18,220 nucleotides of DNA. Source: CAZQIC01 sp964593555 (GTDB lineage Bacteria > Bacteroidota > Bacteroidia > JAFLBG01). Made by a program: the position numbers and the translations under genes. The stretch lies in NCBI GenBank assembly GCA_964593555.1, contig CAZQIC010000100.1, forward strand, positions 1 to 18,220, given 5' to 3'. This document shows positions 7,792 through 15,025 of the stretch, piece after piece. The notes beneath the pieces were generated by a model that saw only the letters and a list, made by a program, of their open reading frames with translations, did not search any database and was not told the origin of the DNA. Numbering within the stretch: position 1 is the first letter of the stretch; each line of letters starts with the position of its first letter.

Positions 7792-9034
7792 CATATTTTA
7801 CAATATCGACTGGATAATTGTGGGCATTTATATCCTGATGATCATTTTGGGCTGGGGGAATATTTATGCTGCAGTTTATAATGAAGACCATCCGAGTATA
7901 CTCGATTTTAGTCAGAAGTACGGAAAGCAGATGATGTTTGTTGGAGGCGCATTTTTAATTGCCATCATCATTTTGATAATTGATGAGTCGTTTTATACCA
8001 CATTTGCCTGGGGTATTTATGGTATAGCAATTCTTACGTTGATATCGGTATTGTTTCTCGGTACAGAAATATCGGGAAGCAAATCATGGTTCAGGTTTGG
8101 ATCCTTTGGGGTACAGCCCGCGGAATTTGCTAAGTTCGCCACTTGCCTTGCTTTGTCTAAGTTTATCAGCAACACCAATATTAAACTCCGTGATCAGCGG
8201 ACAAAAGTGATTGCGGCAGCCATTATTTTAATACCGGCAGTGATCATAGTTGCTCAAAAAGAAACCGGTGGTGCGCTTGTGTTATTGTCTTTTGTTTTTG
8301 TTTTATTCAGAGAAGGATTACCGGTATATTATTTATTGTTTGCCATATCACTTTTATGTACTTTTTTTATCTCTCTTGTTTACGATTCTACGGTATTATT
8401 GATTGTGGCTATTTCCATAGCCGTCCTTGTTTTTTTTATTTCAAAAAAATCAGGGAAAAACCTTCTTTATATTATTCTTGGATTATCGCTTGCCATAGGG
8501 ATAATATTTGGTGCAAAGGAAGGATTTGAACATTTTCCGAAACATCAGAAAAAAAGAGTTAATGTTTTTTTGGGTATTGAAACGGATAAAAAGGATAAAG
8601 CGTGGAATGAAACACAATCGCTTATTGCCATTGGTTCGGGAGGTTTTTGGGGAAAGGGTTACCTGCAGGGGACACAAACCAAATATGATTTTGTTCCTGA
8701 ACAGGAAACCGATTTTATTTTTTGTACAGTAGGAGAGGAGTGGGGCTTTGTTGGAAGTTTATTTGTTATTGTATTATTCGCGACGCTCATTATAAGGCTT
8801 GTATTGATGGCCGAGCGGCAGCGGTCACCATTTAGTCGGATATATGGCTATGGTGTTGCTTCGGTTTTTTTATTTCACATGATGGTGAATATTGGGATGA
8901 CAATTGGACTTGTTCCTGTTATTGGGATACCATTGCCTTTCTTCAGTTATGGGGGCTCATCTTTATGGGCATTTACAATTCTTCTTTTTATTTTCCTGAA
9001 GCTGGATTCACGCAGGCTTCAGATACTTGCGTAG
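7772..9034 (+). CDS. rodA: Rod shape-determining glycosyltransferase RodA
   Basis: RodA is the SEDS-family lipid II polymerase that builds glycan strands for cell elongation, paired with PBP2. The 420-residue protein is polytopic (about ten helices) and carries the SEDS signatures: ISGSKSWFRFGSFGVQPAEFAK (about residues 92-113), the GFWGKGYLQGTQ region, DFVPEQETDFIF around residue 306, and the C-terminal GIPLPFFSYGGSSL. The start is a TTG at 7772, 20 bases inside the end of mrdA; it gives the N-terminus MRKKSDSIFYNIDWI that fits the family, whereas the next ATG would remove part of helix 1. The rare start plus overlap implies that translation depends on ribosomes ending mrdA. Confidence 0.97.
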   Translation: MRKKSDSIFYNIDWIIVGIYILMIILGWGNIYAAVYNEDHPSILDFSQKYGKQMMFVGGAFLIAIIILIIDESFYTTFAWGIYGIAILTLISVLFLGTEISGSKSWFRFGSFGVQPAEFAKFATCLALSKFISNTNIKLRDQRTKVIAAAIILIPAVIIVAQKETGGALVLLSFVFVLFREGLPVYYLLFAISLLCTFFISLVYDSTVLLIVAISIAVLVFFISKKSGKNLLYIILGLSLAIGIIFGAKEGFEHFPKHQKKRVNVFLGIETDKKDKAWNETQSLIAIGSGGFWGKGYLQGTQTKYDFVPEQETDFIFCTVGEEWGFVGSLFVIVLFATLIIRLVLMAERQRSPFSRIYGYGVASVFLFHMMVNIGMTIGLVPVIGIPLPFFSYGGSSLWAFTILLFIFLKLDSRRLQILA

Positions 9035-9040
9035 ACGTAG

Positions 9041-9054
9041 GTTTAAAGTTTAAA
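9041..9054. repeat. Heptad-periodic repeat, array 3 (short)
   Basis: Two perfect tandem copies of GTTTAAA begin seven bases after the rodA stop codon (TAG at 9032-9034). With only two units it could be chance, but position, period and orientation agree with the other two arrays in this window. The rest of the 103-base convergent gap to the next gene shows no clear terminator. Confidence 0.45.
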
Positions 9055-9137
9055 GACTGCTTCAGCTTGTTGTAACAAAGGCACTGTTAGTGGTCGGCGT
9101 AAAATTTTTCTGTAATCAGAGTGTCCTGTCGTTTAAG

Positions 9138-9506
9138 TCAGTCGATTTTCCTAAAATATGTTCCGAGATCTTTATTGATGATTATTCTTGGTTTTTCAAA
9201 CAATGGTTGATAAATAGATGTCTCATATCCAGCTCCTCCGAATTGATAACTGTAATTTATTTTAAGTTCTGTTCCAGTTAGAGTGTAGTTTAACTCATAT
9301 GTTCCCATGCCCCATGTGTCGCTGATAAATTTACCGTTGTCATAAAGTATTAAGGTGTCACCAAAATTGGGTCCGTCAGCCAAACCACTCTTGTCGTTAC
9401 TAATATAGGTTCCTGTAATAGTTGTTCTTAAAAAGAAATTCTTAGTAATATATATCGAAAGGAGAATTATGAAAACCGTAATTATTATTTTAGTCCGTCT
9501 TGTCAT
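9138..9506 (-). CDS. Hypothetical anchored or secreted small protein
   Basis: This 122-residue product starts with a basic tip (MTRRTK) and one hydrophobic helix (about residues 7-24), which acts as membrane anchor or uncleaved signal. The rest is a Gly/Tyr/Thr-rich beta-type sequence (TGTYISNDKSG, YELNYTLTGTELKINYSY, ending in GTYFRKID), the alternating pattern seen in small lipocalin-like or beta-barrel folds that describe a scaffold protein rather than an enzyme. I do not recognise the family. It stands alone, convergent with rodA and separated from ppiD by the heptad-repeat region. A possible -7 motif TAGATTTG (minus strand, 9582-9589) lies about 75 bases upstream. Confidence 0.65.
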   Translation of the reverse strand: MTRRTKIIITVFIILLSIYITKNFFLRTTITGTYISNDKSGLADGPNFGDTLILYDNGKFISDTWGMGTYELNYTLTGTELKINYSYQFGGAGYETSIYQPLFEKPRIIINKDLGTYFRKID

Positions 9507-9581
9507 TAAATATTTTGAGTGTTGGTCTATAGATTTCTCTGTCGCTTATCTCGAACTGGTATTCGAAAAAAATATCAATAG

Positions 9582-9589
9582 CAAATCTA
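9582..9589 (-). promoter_or_regulatory. Possible -7 element for the hypothetical protein
   Basis: The minus strand reads TAGATTTG, a full match to TAnnTTTG, about 75 bases before the ATG of the small hypothetical gene. No convincing -33 box is present, so this could be chance in AT-rich DNA. Confidence 0.25.
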
Positions 9590-9618
9590 AAACTTGCTAT
9601 TCCATATTTATAAAAATG

Positions 9619-9681
9619 TAAATCGTAATTAAAACCCTGAAGCCCTAACACGAGACCCAGAACTCAGAACTCGAAACCGAA
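9619..9681. repeat. Heptad-periodic repeat, array 2
   Basis: Nine consecutive 7-base units keep one register from 9619 to 9681. The first is TAAATCG (also a unit of array 1); later ones include AACCCTG, GACCCAG, AACTCAG, AACTCGA and AACCGAA. The units vary but most have two purines, usually AA, then C/T, so the phase is visible through the divergence. The array starts four bases past the stop codon of the ppiD-like gene (9686-9688) on its downstream side. Read on that gene's strand the units look like GTTTCGA and GTTCTGA. Confidence 0.65.
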
Positions 9682-9685
9682 GATA

Positions 9686-11818
9686 TTAAAACATTTTCGC
9701 CACTCTATTCTCTATGTTCGCATTTTCTTTTAATGCTTCAAACACATCTGTGTCAACTGTTCCGGTATAACTACCAATAAGTTTATTTTTAGAAGCAGTA
9801 TAATCTGTGATAGCAGGTGCTTCAATAACTTCCTTCACCTTTACAAGAAATACTCCGCTGCGTCCTTTTAGTGGTTTGGAAATTTCATTTGCTTTAAGTG
9901 TTGTAGTTGTACCTATCAATTCATTTTCTCTTCCAAGGCCAGGAATAGTATTCATTCCGAAAGTAAGATCATCTATATCAAGAACCTGCTCGTTTACTTT
10001 AATGGCGATGTTTTCGAAATTAGTTTCTGTTGCCATTACCTTGTCAAACTCTGCAATAAATTGTTCAGCTTTTTTCTCAATTCTAACTGAGGCCTCTATT
10101 TTTTCTTTTACCAATTCAAAAGGTGCGATCCCTTTTTCTCTTACTTCAACAAGATGAGCGACAACATATTTAGTATTGTTAAAATTGAAGGCCTGGGATA
10201 CCGCGCCGGATTCTGATTCATATGTCCACCTGATCAGTTCGCTTGGTGATTCAAGTCCGGATATTGTTTTATCGTCTTCTTTTAAATTATCGGCAACACG
10301 TTTTGTTAAGCCGCTTTCTTCGGCACCTTTATCAAACAGTTCGCTGCTTCCGTATTTGCCTGCAAATTGACTTGCTTTTTGGTAATACGATTGAGAAGTT
10401 TTTGTGCCGGGCAATATTGTTCTGTCGATTGTTGCGACTTGCACTTTCTTTTTCTCCTTTGTTTTTCCTGTTATTTCAATTAAGTGAATACCGAATTGAG
10501 ATTCTACAACTGGCATTTCTCCCACTTTACCTTTAAAACAGGCATCATTAAAAGAAGGAACCATTTGGCCTTCCATGAACCAGCCCAAATCCCCGCCTTT
10601 TTCAGCAGATCCTTTGTCGACAGAATATTTTTTTGCCAGCTCTTCAAAGTTTTTAGGTGTCAACACTCTTTTAATACTATCGGCTTTTACCCTGGCTCTT
10701 AATGTATCGTTGTTCTCGAACGCAATGAGAATGTGACGGGCCTTTACAGAATCAGGCGCTACCTTAACAGATATAAGTTTAGATATTTTGTATTGGTTGT
10801 TTTCAATATACGGCCCATATACAAAACCTTTTTCTGAAGAGAACATAAGTGAATCCATATCAGTCGGCTGCAACGAGCCCTTTGGTTGGAATTGCATATT
10901 GAATAATCTGGAATCGGATTCGTGAACAACAAAAAGCGAATCGTCTTTTACATCCTTGGTCTTAAATTCTTCTTTCATAGAAACCAGGTCTTCGCGTATA
11001 GCGATAGTGTCTTCTGCAGAAGGGATTGCGTCAAAGACCACGTAGTCTATTTTCCTGGTGGTCTCTTTTATTTTGTATTCGCTTTTATGATCGTTGTAAT
11101 ATTTTTTCAGATCAGCATCAGTAAGTGTTATCGTACTGTCGGCTACATAACTATAACGCTTAACAATATAATTCGCTTTTAATTTTCTGCTCGAGTTAAC
11201 GTAATCTCTTTTTGCCTCACTCGCAGTAATATAAATCCCTTTCTTGATAAGGTTGTTGTATTTTTCATTTACTCTTGCTTCCCTGATAGCTCCTTCAAGC
11301 ATTACCCAACTTCCTTCTTGTTCAGGTCCCATTTGCTGTGCATACTCATTCACTTTTGCAGTATTAAGTGTTCCAAAAGGAGTAGTATAAGGTTCAAATA
11401 TTTTGCCTGTTTGTCTGTCAGTAAAATATTGAATAATATACGGATGTGGATTTGCACCCATCATCAGATCGTATAGTTCATCATCAGAAACGCTAATGCC
11501 GAGTTTTGAATATTCTCTCTTCATTACTTTTTCATTCACAATATCATCCCATGTTTGTTTAACCAACATGTCCTTAACTTCCTGAGGAACTGTTTTCTCC
11601 TCGCTGTTCTTTTTATGTCTTTCAATAGCTTGATCAAGCCTTAATGAAAATTCATCATAAGAAATTTTCTTTCCTGAAATTGTTCCAACAGAATTATCGC
11701 GGGCATTAAATATGCTTGTTCCACTGAAAAGATCTCCAAGAATAAAGGCAAACAAAGCAACCCCCACAATTGCAACAAGTAAACCGGCTCTGTTTCTAAT
11801 TTTTGATAAAGTACTCAT
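9686..11818 (-). CDS. ppiD: PpiD-like periplasmic peptidyl-prolyl isomerase/chaperone
   Basis: This 710-residue protein is anchored by one N-terminal helix (about residues 12-31) and faces the periplasm. It has a SurA/PpiD-type chaperone region (about 35-340) and one parvulin domain (about 355-455), seen in VKARHILIAF (359-367 area), the FEELAKKYSVDKGSAEKGGDLGWF type core (391-414) and the FGIHLIEI end near 448. The family helps outer-membrane and secreted proteins fold after Sec export. The C-terminal part (about 460-700) resembles the second chaperone half found in PpiD. Length is as usual for Bacteroidota members. It lies near lptC and an outer-membrane protein, in keeping with an envelope role. 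The start at 11818 has a -7 motif 29 bases upstream. Confidence 0.93.
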   Translation of the reverse strand: MSTLSKIRNRAGLLVAIVGVALFAFILGDLFSGTSIFNARDNSVGTISGKKISYDEFSLRLDQAIERHKKNSEEKTVPQEVKDMLVKQTWDDIVNEKVMKREYSKLGISVSDDELYDLMMGANPHPYIIQYFTDRQTGKIFEPYTTPFGTLNTAKVNEYAQQMGPEQEGSWVMLEGAIREARVNEKYNNLIKKGIYITASEAKRDYVNSSRKLKANYIVKRYSYVADSTITLTDADLKKYYNDHKSEYKIKETTRKIDYVVFDAIPSAEDTIAIREDLVSMKEEFKTKDVKDDSLFVVHESDSRLFNMQFQPKGSLQPTDMDSLMFSSEKGFVYGPYIENNQYKISKLISVKVAPDSVKARHILIAFENNDTLRARVKADSIKRVLTPKNFEELAKKYSVDKGSAEKGGDLGWFMEGQMVPSFNDACFKGKVGEMPVVESQFGIHLIEITGKTKEKKKVQVATIDRTILPGTKTSQSYYQKASQFAGKYGSSELFDKGAEESGLTKRVADNLKEDDKTISGLESPSELIRWTYESESGAVSQAFNFNNTKYVVAHLVEVREKGIAPFELVKEKIEASVRIEKKAEQFIAEFDKVMATETNFENIAIKVNEQVLDIDDLTFGMNTIPGLGRENELIGTTTTLKANEISKPLKGRSGVFLVKVKEVIEAPAITDYTASKNKLIGSYTGTVDTDVFEALKENANIENRVAKMF

Positions 11819-11846
11819 ATTGTAATGTATTTGTTAATTAGGGAGG

Positions 11847-11854
11847 CAAACCTA
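11847..11854 (-). promoter_or_regulatory. Probable -7 element for the ppiD-like gene
   Basis: On the minus strand this reads TAGGTTTG, matching TAnnTTTG, with the ATG of the ppiD-like gene about 29 bases downstream. The nearest TTTG-like box is only 12 bases upstream, too close for the usual 17-23, so a -33 element is not established. Confidence 0.45.
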
Positions 11855-12000
11855 CATGATTTTTTTCAAAAATGCATAAAAACTAACCAAAAAATCAGGG
11901 TGTTCTTTATAGCCAAAAGGTGAAAAAGTCATCCTGAAAAATAATAGAACATACGATCAATTTTTAAATTATTTCTAAAAGGTTAATTTTAAAATATAAC

Positions 12001-12224
12001 TTATTGTTTTTCAGATGGTTGTGAATTTTTTTCCAGGTTTTTTCTTTGCTTTCTGCGTACAANNNNNNNNNNACAAAAAACATAATTGCAGCAGCGGCGC
12101 TGAAAAACAGGAAGTAAATTGCATTTTGTCGATCGCCGTTTACGAGTGAGTAAAGGCACAGAAGCATGGCGATAAAACCTATTACAAGCCAAACTGTTTC
12201 AAGAATTTTTAACATTTTATTCAT
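12001..12224 (-). CDS. Small membrane protein, split by assembly gap
   Basis: The first 50 residues (from MNKMLKILETVWLVIGF to SAAAAIMFF) form two membrane helices, then the run of N interrupts the gene. After the gap two reading frames are open. The frame ending at 12001 continues as a basic tail (VRRKQRKNLEKN, ending SEKQ), the positive-inside tail expected after the second helix; the frame ending at 11964 gives an unlikely hydrophobic end. I therefore place the stop at 12001. If the flanks overlap by four bases (ACAA on the plus strand) the two parts join in frame and give a 69-residue protein. The ATG overlaps the end of lptC by 8 bases, so it is the last gene of that operon. Function unknown. 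Confidence 0.7.
12063..12072. other. Assembly gap (10 N)
   Basis: Ten N mark a scaffold join, not sequence. The bases on both sides share ACAA (12059-12062 and 12073-12076), which suggests the two contig ends overlap and that little or nothing is missing. Confidence 0.97.
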
Positions 12225-12783
12225 CGTCGTGGAGGCTAATTGTTCCTTTAATATTTTTTATTCTGTACTTGGTAAATTCCTGGTTACTTTCCAGTCCGTC
12301 ACCAAAAAGTATTTCATCTTTGGTGGTGATCTTAACAAATTCTTCGGTATAAATCCTGTCCTTTTGTTCATCCCAAATCAAGTGTTCTGTATTTAATGTT
12401 TCTCCTTTTTCATTTGTAACAACAACATTTTGTTTAGCCTCCATCACCTTTTCATTCTCTCGTCGGATGGCATATTTAGATTGTAGCTTCGACGTAACAT
12501 TCATATCCTTATCATAAAACTCCACAGTTACACCAAGTGGGAATTCTATGTAGGGTTTTTTTCCTGTATAGTGATCCACCTGCGGACTGATTAACTTCAT
12601 TTTTATTCTTGCAGAATCGCTGTAAATGATCTCCACATCTTTCCCTGATTTTGCAGGCAGCTGACTTTTAGAAGTGATAAGGTTTATAGTAGCAATATCA
12701 TTTTCGCAGGCCGAAAAAAAAACAATCGCTAAAAAGCTAAGGGAAGTTAGAAAATATTTTTTTTGCGGAGAGAAAAACACCAA
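12217..12783 (-). CDS. lptC: LPS export ABC transporter periplasmic protein LptC
   Basis: LptC is the bitopic inner-membrane protein that receives lipopolysaccharide from LptB2FG and hands it to LptA on the bridge to the outer membrane. This 188-residue version looks like a lipoprotein: a hydrophobic signal (about residues 9-25) ends in the lipobox FFSAC, with Cys26 as the lipidation site, a form common in Bacteroidota in place of the usual transmembrane helix. The rest is the beta-jellyroll LptC fold, seen as repeated strand pairs such as SARIKMKLISPQVDHY and EFPLGVTVEFYDKD and the WDEQKDRIYTEE segment. It lies 5 bases after the outer-membrane protein gene and overlaps the next small gene by 8 bases. 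Confidence 0.9.
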   Translation of the reverse strand: MVFFSPQKKYFLTSLSFLAIVFFSACENDIATINLITSKSQLPAKSGKDVEIIYSDSARIKMKLISPQVDHYTGKKPYIEFPLGVTVEFYDKDMNVTSKLQSKYAIRRENEKVMEAKQNVVVTNEKGETLNTEHLIWDEQKDRIYTEEFVKITTKDEILFGDGLESNQEFTKYRIKNIKGTISLHDDE

Positions 12784-12788
12784 TTTCG

Positions 12789-14129
12789 TTAATCGAATTT
12801 AGGTTTATTGAACCATTTATCATTCATGGTAAATCCAAGAACTACTTTGGCAAAACGTTCCTGGATTAATCCATTTTCAGTTGTGCCTCTTTGCCCCAAC
12901 TCAACTCCAACTGAAAAAACAGATGATTGTGCCGATTGTCTTGACTTACCCACCGGGAACCCTGCTCCAAGAGTGAATGCTGTTTCGTTGATTTTAGTAT
13001 TGCTGATTACAATAGGTGTTTGAGCGTACCTCACACCGGCATGATACGCTACTTTTTTTAAATAAGCATCCCCTTTTGGATCGGGCACATATCTTGCGCC
13101 TGTTGAAATACTCATAGTATTTTTCAATTTTGCATTCTCACCAAAGAAGGAATATTGACTCCAGTTTTGGGAAGAATAGTCTGCGGTGATCAACCATTTA
13201 TCTCCTTTCCGGAAACTTATGCCATAAGTAAGCTTCAAGGGTAAAACAATTTGACCATTGATTCCAGATGTGTTTTCTAATGTGTCTTTTATTTTTTCTC
13301 CATTGATAAATCCGGCATTGGTTTCATAGGTATAAGAAACAACATCATTCGTTGCAGATATATTTGTTTGAGTTGACGCTGTGGCTCCGATTATTAAAGT
13401 AACCTTATCTTTTAATACTCTGCCTTGTAATGTGTCGAATGATAGAACGTATTGCAAACCGTAATTTAATGACAAATCATTAATACGCGTTGTCTTAACA
13501 CTCTTGAAATTATATGAATTACTGGTATCAGGCAAAATAACATATCGCGAATTTACCAGGTTACCGAAAAGGTAACTTGCATTAAAGCCTGCATATAAAT
13601 TTTTTACCTTAAATCCATTTCCCCAGTAAAGCTGATTTATTCCTCCGTAACCCTCGTACAAATAATCAATTTGTCCAACTCCGTCACGTTCTTCTTTGTC
13701 AGTGATTTTATATCCAACATTGCTAAAAGGTTTAAAACCTACCGAGCTGCCCCACCATTTATTAATCGGAACCAAGAATGATAAATAATTTACTGATGTG
13801 TTGTTTACAATGGCAGATTTGTTTTTATCAGAAAGCTTTGTTGTGTTGCTTATAACGCCTGCATCAAAAATTGTAAAGGGTGAATTTACATATGATGCTG
13901 GATTGGTAGAATTAATAAAGAATGGACCGCTATTGGTGTTTTGAATTGCTACTCCCGCGCCGCCCATGAAAAAATTCTGTGCAGTACCCATGGAGCTTAA
14001 TTCACCAAAACCATAACGTGAGTAGGGTGAACTGGTTGAGCTTTGAGCAAAAACTGAGCTAAAATTAATTGCAAGAGTAAGAAGCGCAGCGGCAATTAAT
14101 TTATTAGACTTTTCTAATACTAAACTCAT
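12789..14129 (-). CDS. Predicted outer-membrane beta-barrel protein
   Basis: The 446-residue product has a clear Sec signal peptide (hydrophobic core about residues 11-24, cleavage likely after VFAQ near residue 29) followed by the SSPYSRYGFGELSS sequence that opens many Bacteroidota outer-membrane proteins of this neighbourhood. The remainder alternates polar and aromatic residues (for example LYWGNGFKVKNLYAGFNASYLFG and YGISFRKGDKWLITADYSSQNW), the pattern of amphipathic strands, and ends with an aromatic residue close to the C-terminus (WFNKPKFD). A FadL/PorV-type barrel is the best guess; the ligand is unknown. It begins 3 bases after the coaX stop and ends 5 bases before lptC, so it is cotranscribed with both. 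Confidence 0.82.
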   Translation of the reverse strand: MSLVLEKSNKLIAAALLTLAINFSSVFAQSSTSSPYSRYGFGELSSMGTAQNFFMGGAGVAIQNTNSGPFFINSTNPASYVNSPFTIFDAGVISNTTKLSDKNKSAIVNNTSVNYLSFLVPINKWWGSSVGFKPFSNVGYKITDKEERDGVGQIDYLYEGYGGINQLYWGNGFKVKNLYAGFNASYLFGNLVNSRYVILPDTSNSYNFKSVKTTRINDLSLNYGLQYVLSFDTLQGRVLKDKVTLIIGATASTQTNISATNDVVSYTYETNAGFINGEKIKDTLENTSGINGQIVLPLKLTYGISFRKGDKWLITADYSSQNWSQYSFFGENAKLKNTMSISTGARYVPDPKGDAYLKKVAYHAGVRYAQTPIVISNTKINETAFTLGAGFPVGKSRQSAQSSVFSVGVELGQRGTTENGLIQERFAKVVLGFTMNDKWFNKPKFD

Positions 14130-14132
14130 ATA

Positions 14133-14852
14133 TTATTTACTCGTATTAAATTCAATTATGCTGTTAAGTCCTTTTAATAATAAAAATGGGTCAGCAAAGA
14201 TGCTGCTTTTTAACCTTTTGGCAAAATAAACATGGTTGCCGCCGGTAATAACGATTTTAATTGCGGGATATTGCAAATAATATTCTTCTATTACCCCTTT
14301 AACTTCCTGAATGGCTCCGTTCATTACTCCCGAAAGTATAGATCGCTGCGTATCATTACCTATCAATGTATCAAAGTTGTAATCAGCAGTTATCTCTGGA
14401 AGCTTATGTGTAAAATTTTTGAGTGCCTTAAACCTCATATCAATTCCGGGTGAAATACCGCCGCCATGATACTCTCCGCTTTTATTCACAAAATTATATT
14501 TGATGCAGGTGCCTGTATCTATAATAAGAGTATCAGTATTTGGGAATTGAGCCTGCGCGCCAATGGCGGCAGCTAATCTGTCGCTTCCCAATGTGTTTTG
14601 GGTTTGGTAAAGATTTTTAATTGGGACAGGAGTTTTGGCTGTAAATTCAATATACTTGGTACTCTGCTTTAGTTTTTCTTCGATTTCTTGCTCTTGTCCT
14701 GCAACGGAGCAAATGATGCTGTTCTCAATAGGAAATTTGTTTAAAAGTTCTTCTAACTTGAGACCCTCAGCGTATCCACTGTCGAGAATAGAAGACCCAT
14801 TAAAAACCCCATATTTGGTTTTAGTATTTCCTATGTCAATAACGAGGTTCAT
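14133..14852 (-). CDS. coaX: Type III pantothenate kinase
   Basis: CoaX phosphorylates pantothenate, the first step of coenzyme A synthesis, using an ASKHA-type fold; type III enzymes are not inhibited by CoA. The 239-residue protein has the phosphate loop DIGNTKTK at 6-13, the GSDR motif at 89-92 containing the likely catalytic Asp91, DTGTC at 112-116 and GGGISPG at 130-136. It is the first gene of a coaX / outer-membrane protein / lptC / small membrane protein operon, with gaps of 3 and 5 bases and one overlap. The 100-base stretch in front holds the divergent tRNA-Phe promoter; I see no clear TAnnTTTG box on the coaX strand. Confidence 0.97.
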   Translation of the reverse strand: MNLVIDIGNTKTKYGVFNGSSILDSGYAEGLKLEELLNKFPIENSIICSVAGQEQEIEEKLKQSTKYIEFTAKTPVPIKNLYQTQNTLGSDRLAAAIGAQAQFPNTDTLIIDTGTCIKYNFVNKSGEYHGGGISPGIDMRFKALKNFTHKLPEITADYNFDTLIGNDTQRSILSGVMNGAIQEVKGVIEEYYLQYPAIKIVITGGNHVYFAKRLKSSIFADPFLLLKGLNSIIEFNTSK

Positions 14853-14927
14853 TGCTTTTTGTAGAATTCGAAGTTACAAAAATGCAGTGGCCTAAAAACG
14901 GTTATTTTTTTTAAAAAAATTATTCAT

Positions 14928-14935
14928 TACATTTG
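14928..14935 (+). promoter_or_regulatory. -7 element of the tRNA-Phe promoter
   Basis: TACATTTG matches TAnnTTTG and ends 17 bases before the first base of the mature tRNA, a normal short 5' leader. The upstream region is a T/A run without an obvious TTG box. Confidence 0.6.
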
Positions 14936-14952
14936 CGCCCTTATAATGGTTA

Positions 14953-15025
14953 GGTGCGGTAGCTCAGTCGGTAGAGCAAAGGATTGAAAATCCTTGTGTC
15001 GGGGGTTCGATTCCCTCCCGCACCA
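14953..15025 (+). tRNA. tRNA-Phe (GAA anticodon)
   Basis: The 73-base sequence folds into a full cloverleaf. The acceptor stem is GGTGCGG (14953-14959) with CCGCACC (15018-15024) and discriminator A15025; the D arm is GCTC/GAGC; the anticodon stem AAGGA/TCCTT encloses the loop TTGAAAA with GAA at 14986-14988; the T arm is GGGGG/CCCTC around TTCGATT. CCA is not encoded (bases after 15025 are CT), as is common in Bacteroidota. Its 3' end borders the predicted mobile element, and the serine recombinase frame on the other strand enters the gene up to base 14964. Confidence 0.97.

Noticed and set aside
9066..9080. Terminator after rodA (TTGTT with AACAA)
   Set aside because: The stem has only five A/T-rich pairs, a two-base loop and no following T run.
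457..9681. CRISPR array
   Set aside because: The repeated units are 7 bases long, contiguous and without spacers, and no cas genes are present.
11964..12000. Longer C-terminus of the small gap-split protein ending at 11964
   Set aside because: This frame depends on the gap being exactly 10 bases, an arbitrary filler length, and gives a hydrophobic end instead of the basic tail of the other frame.
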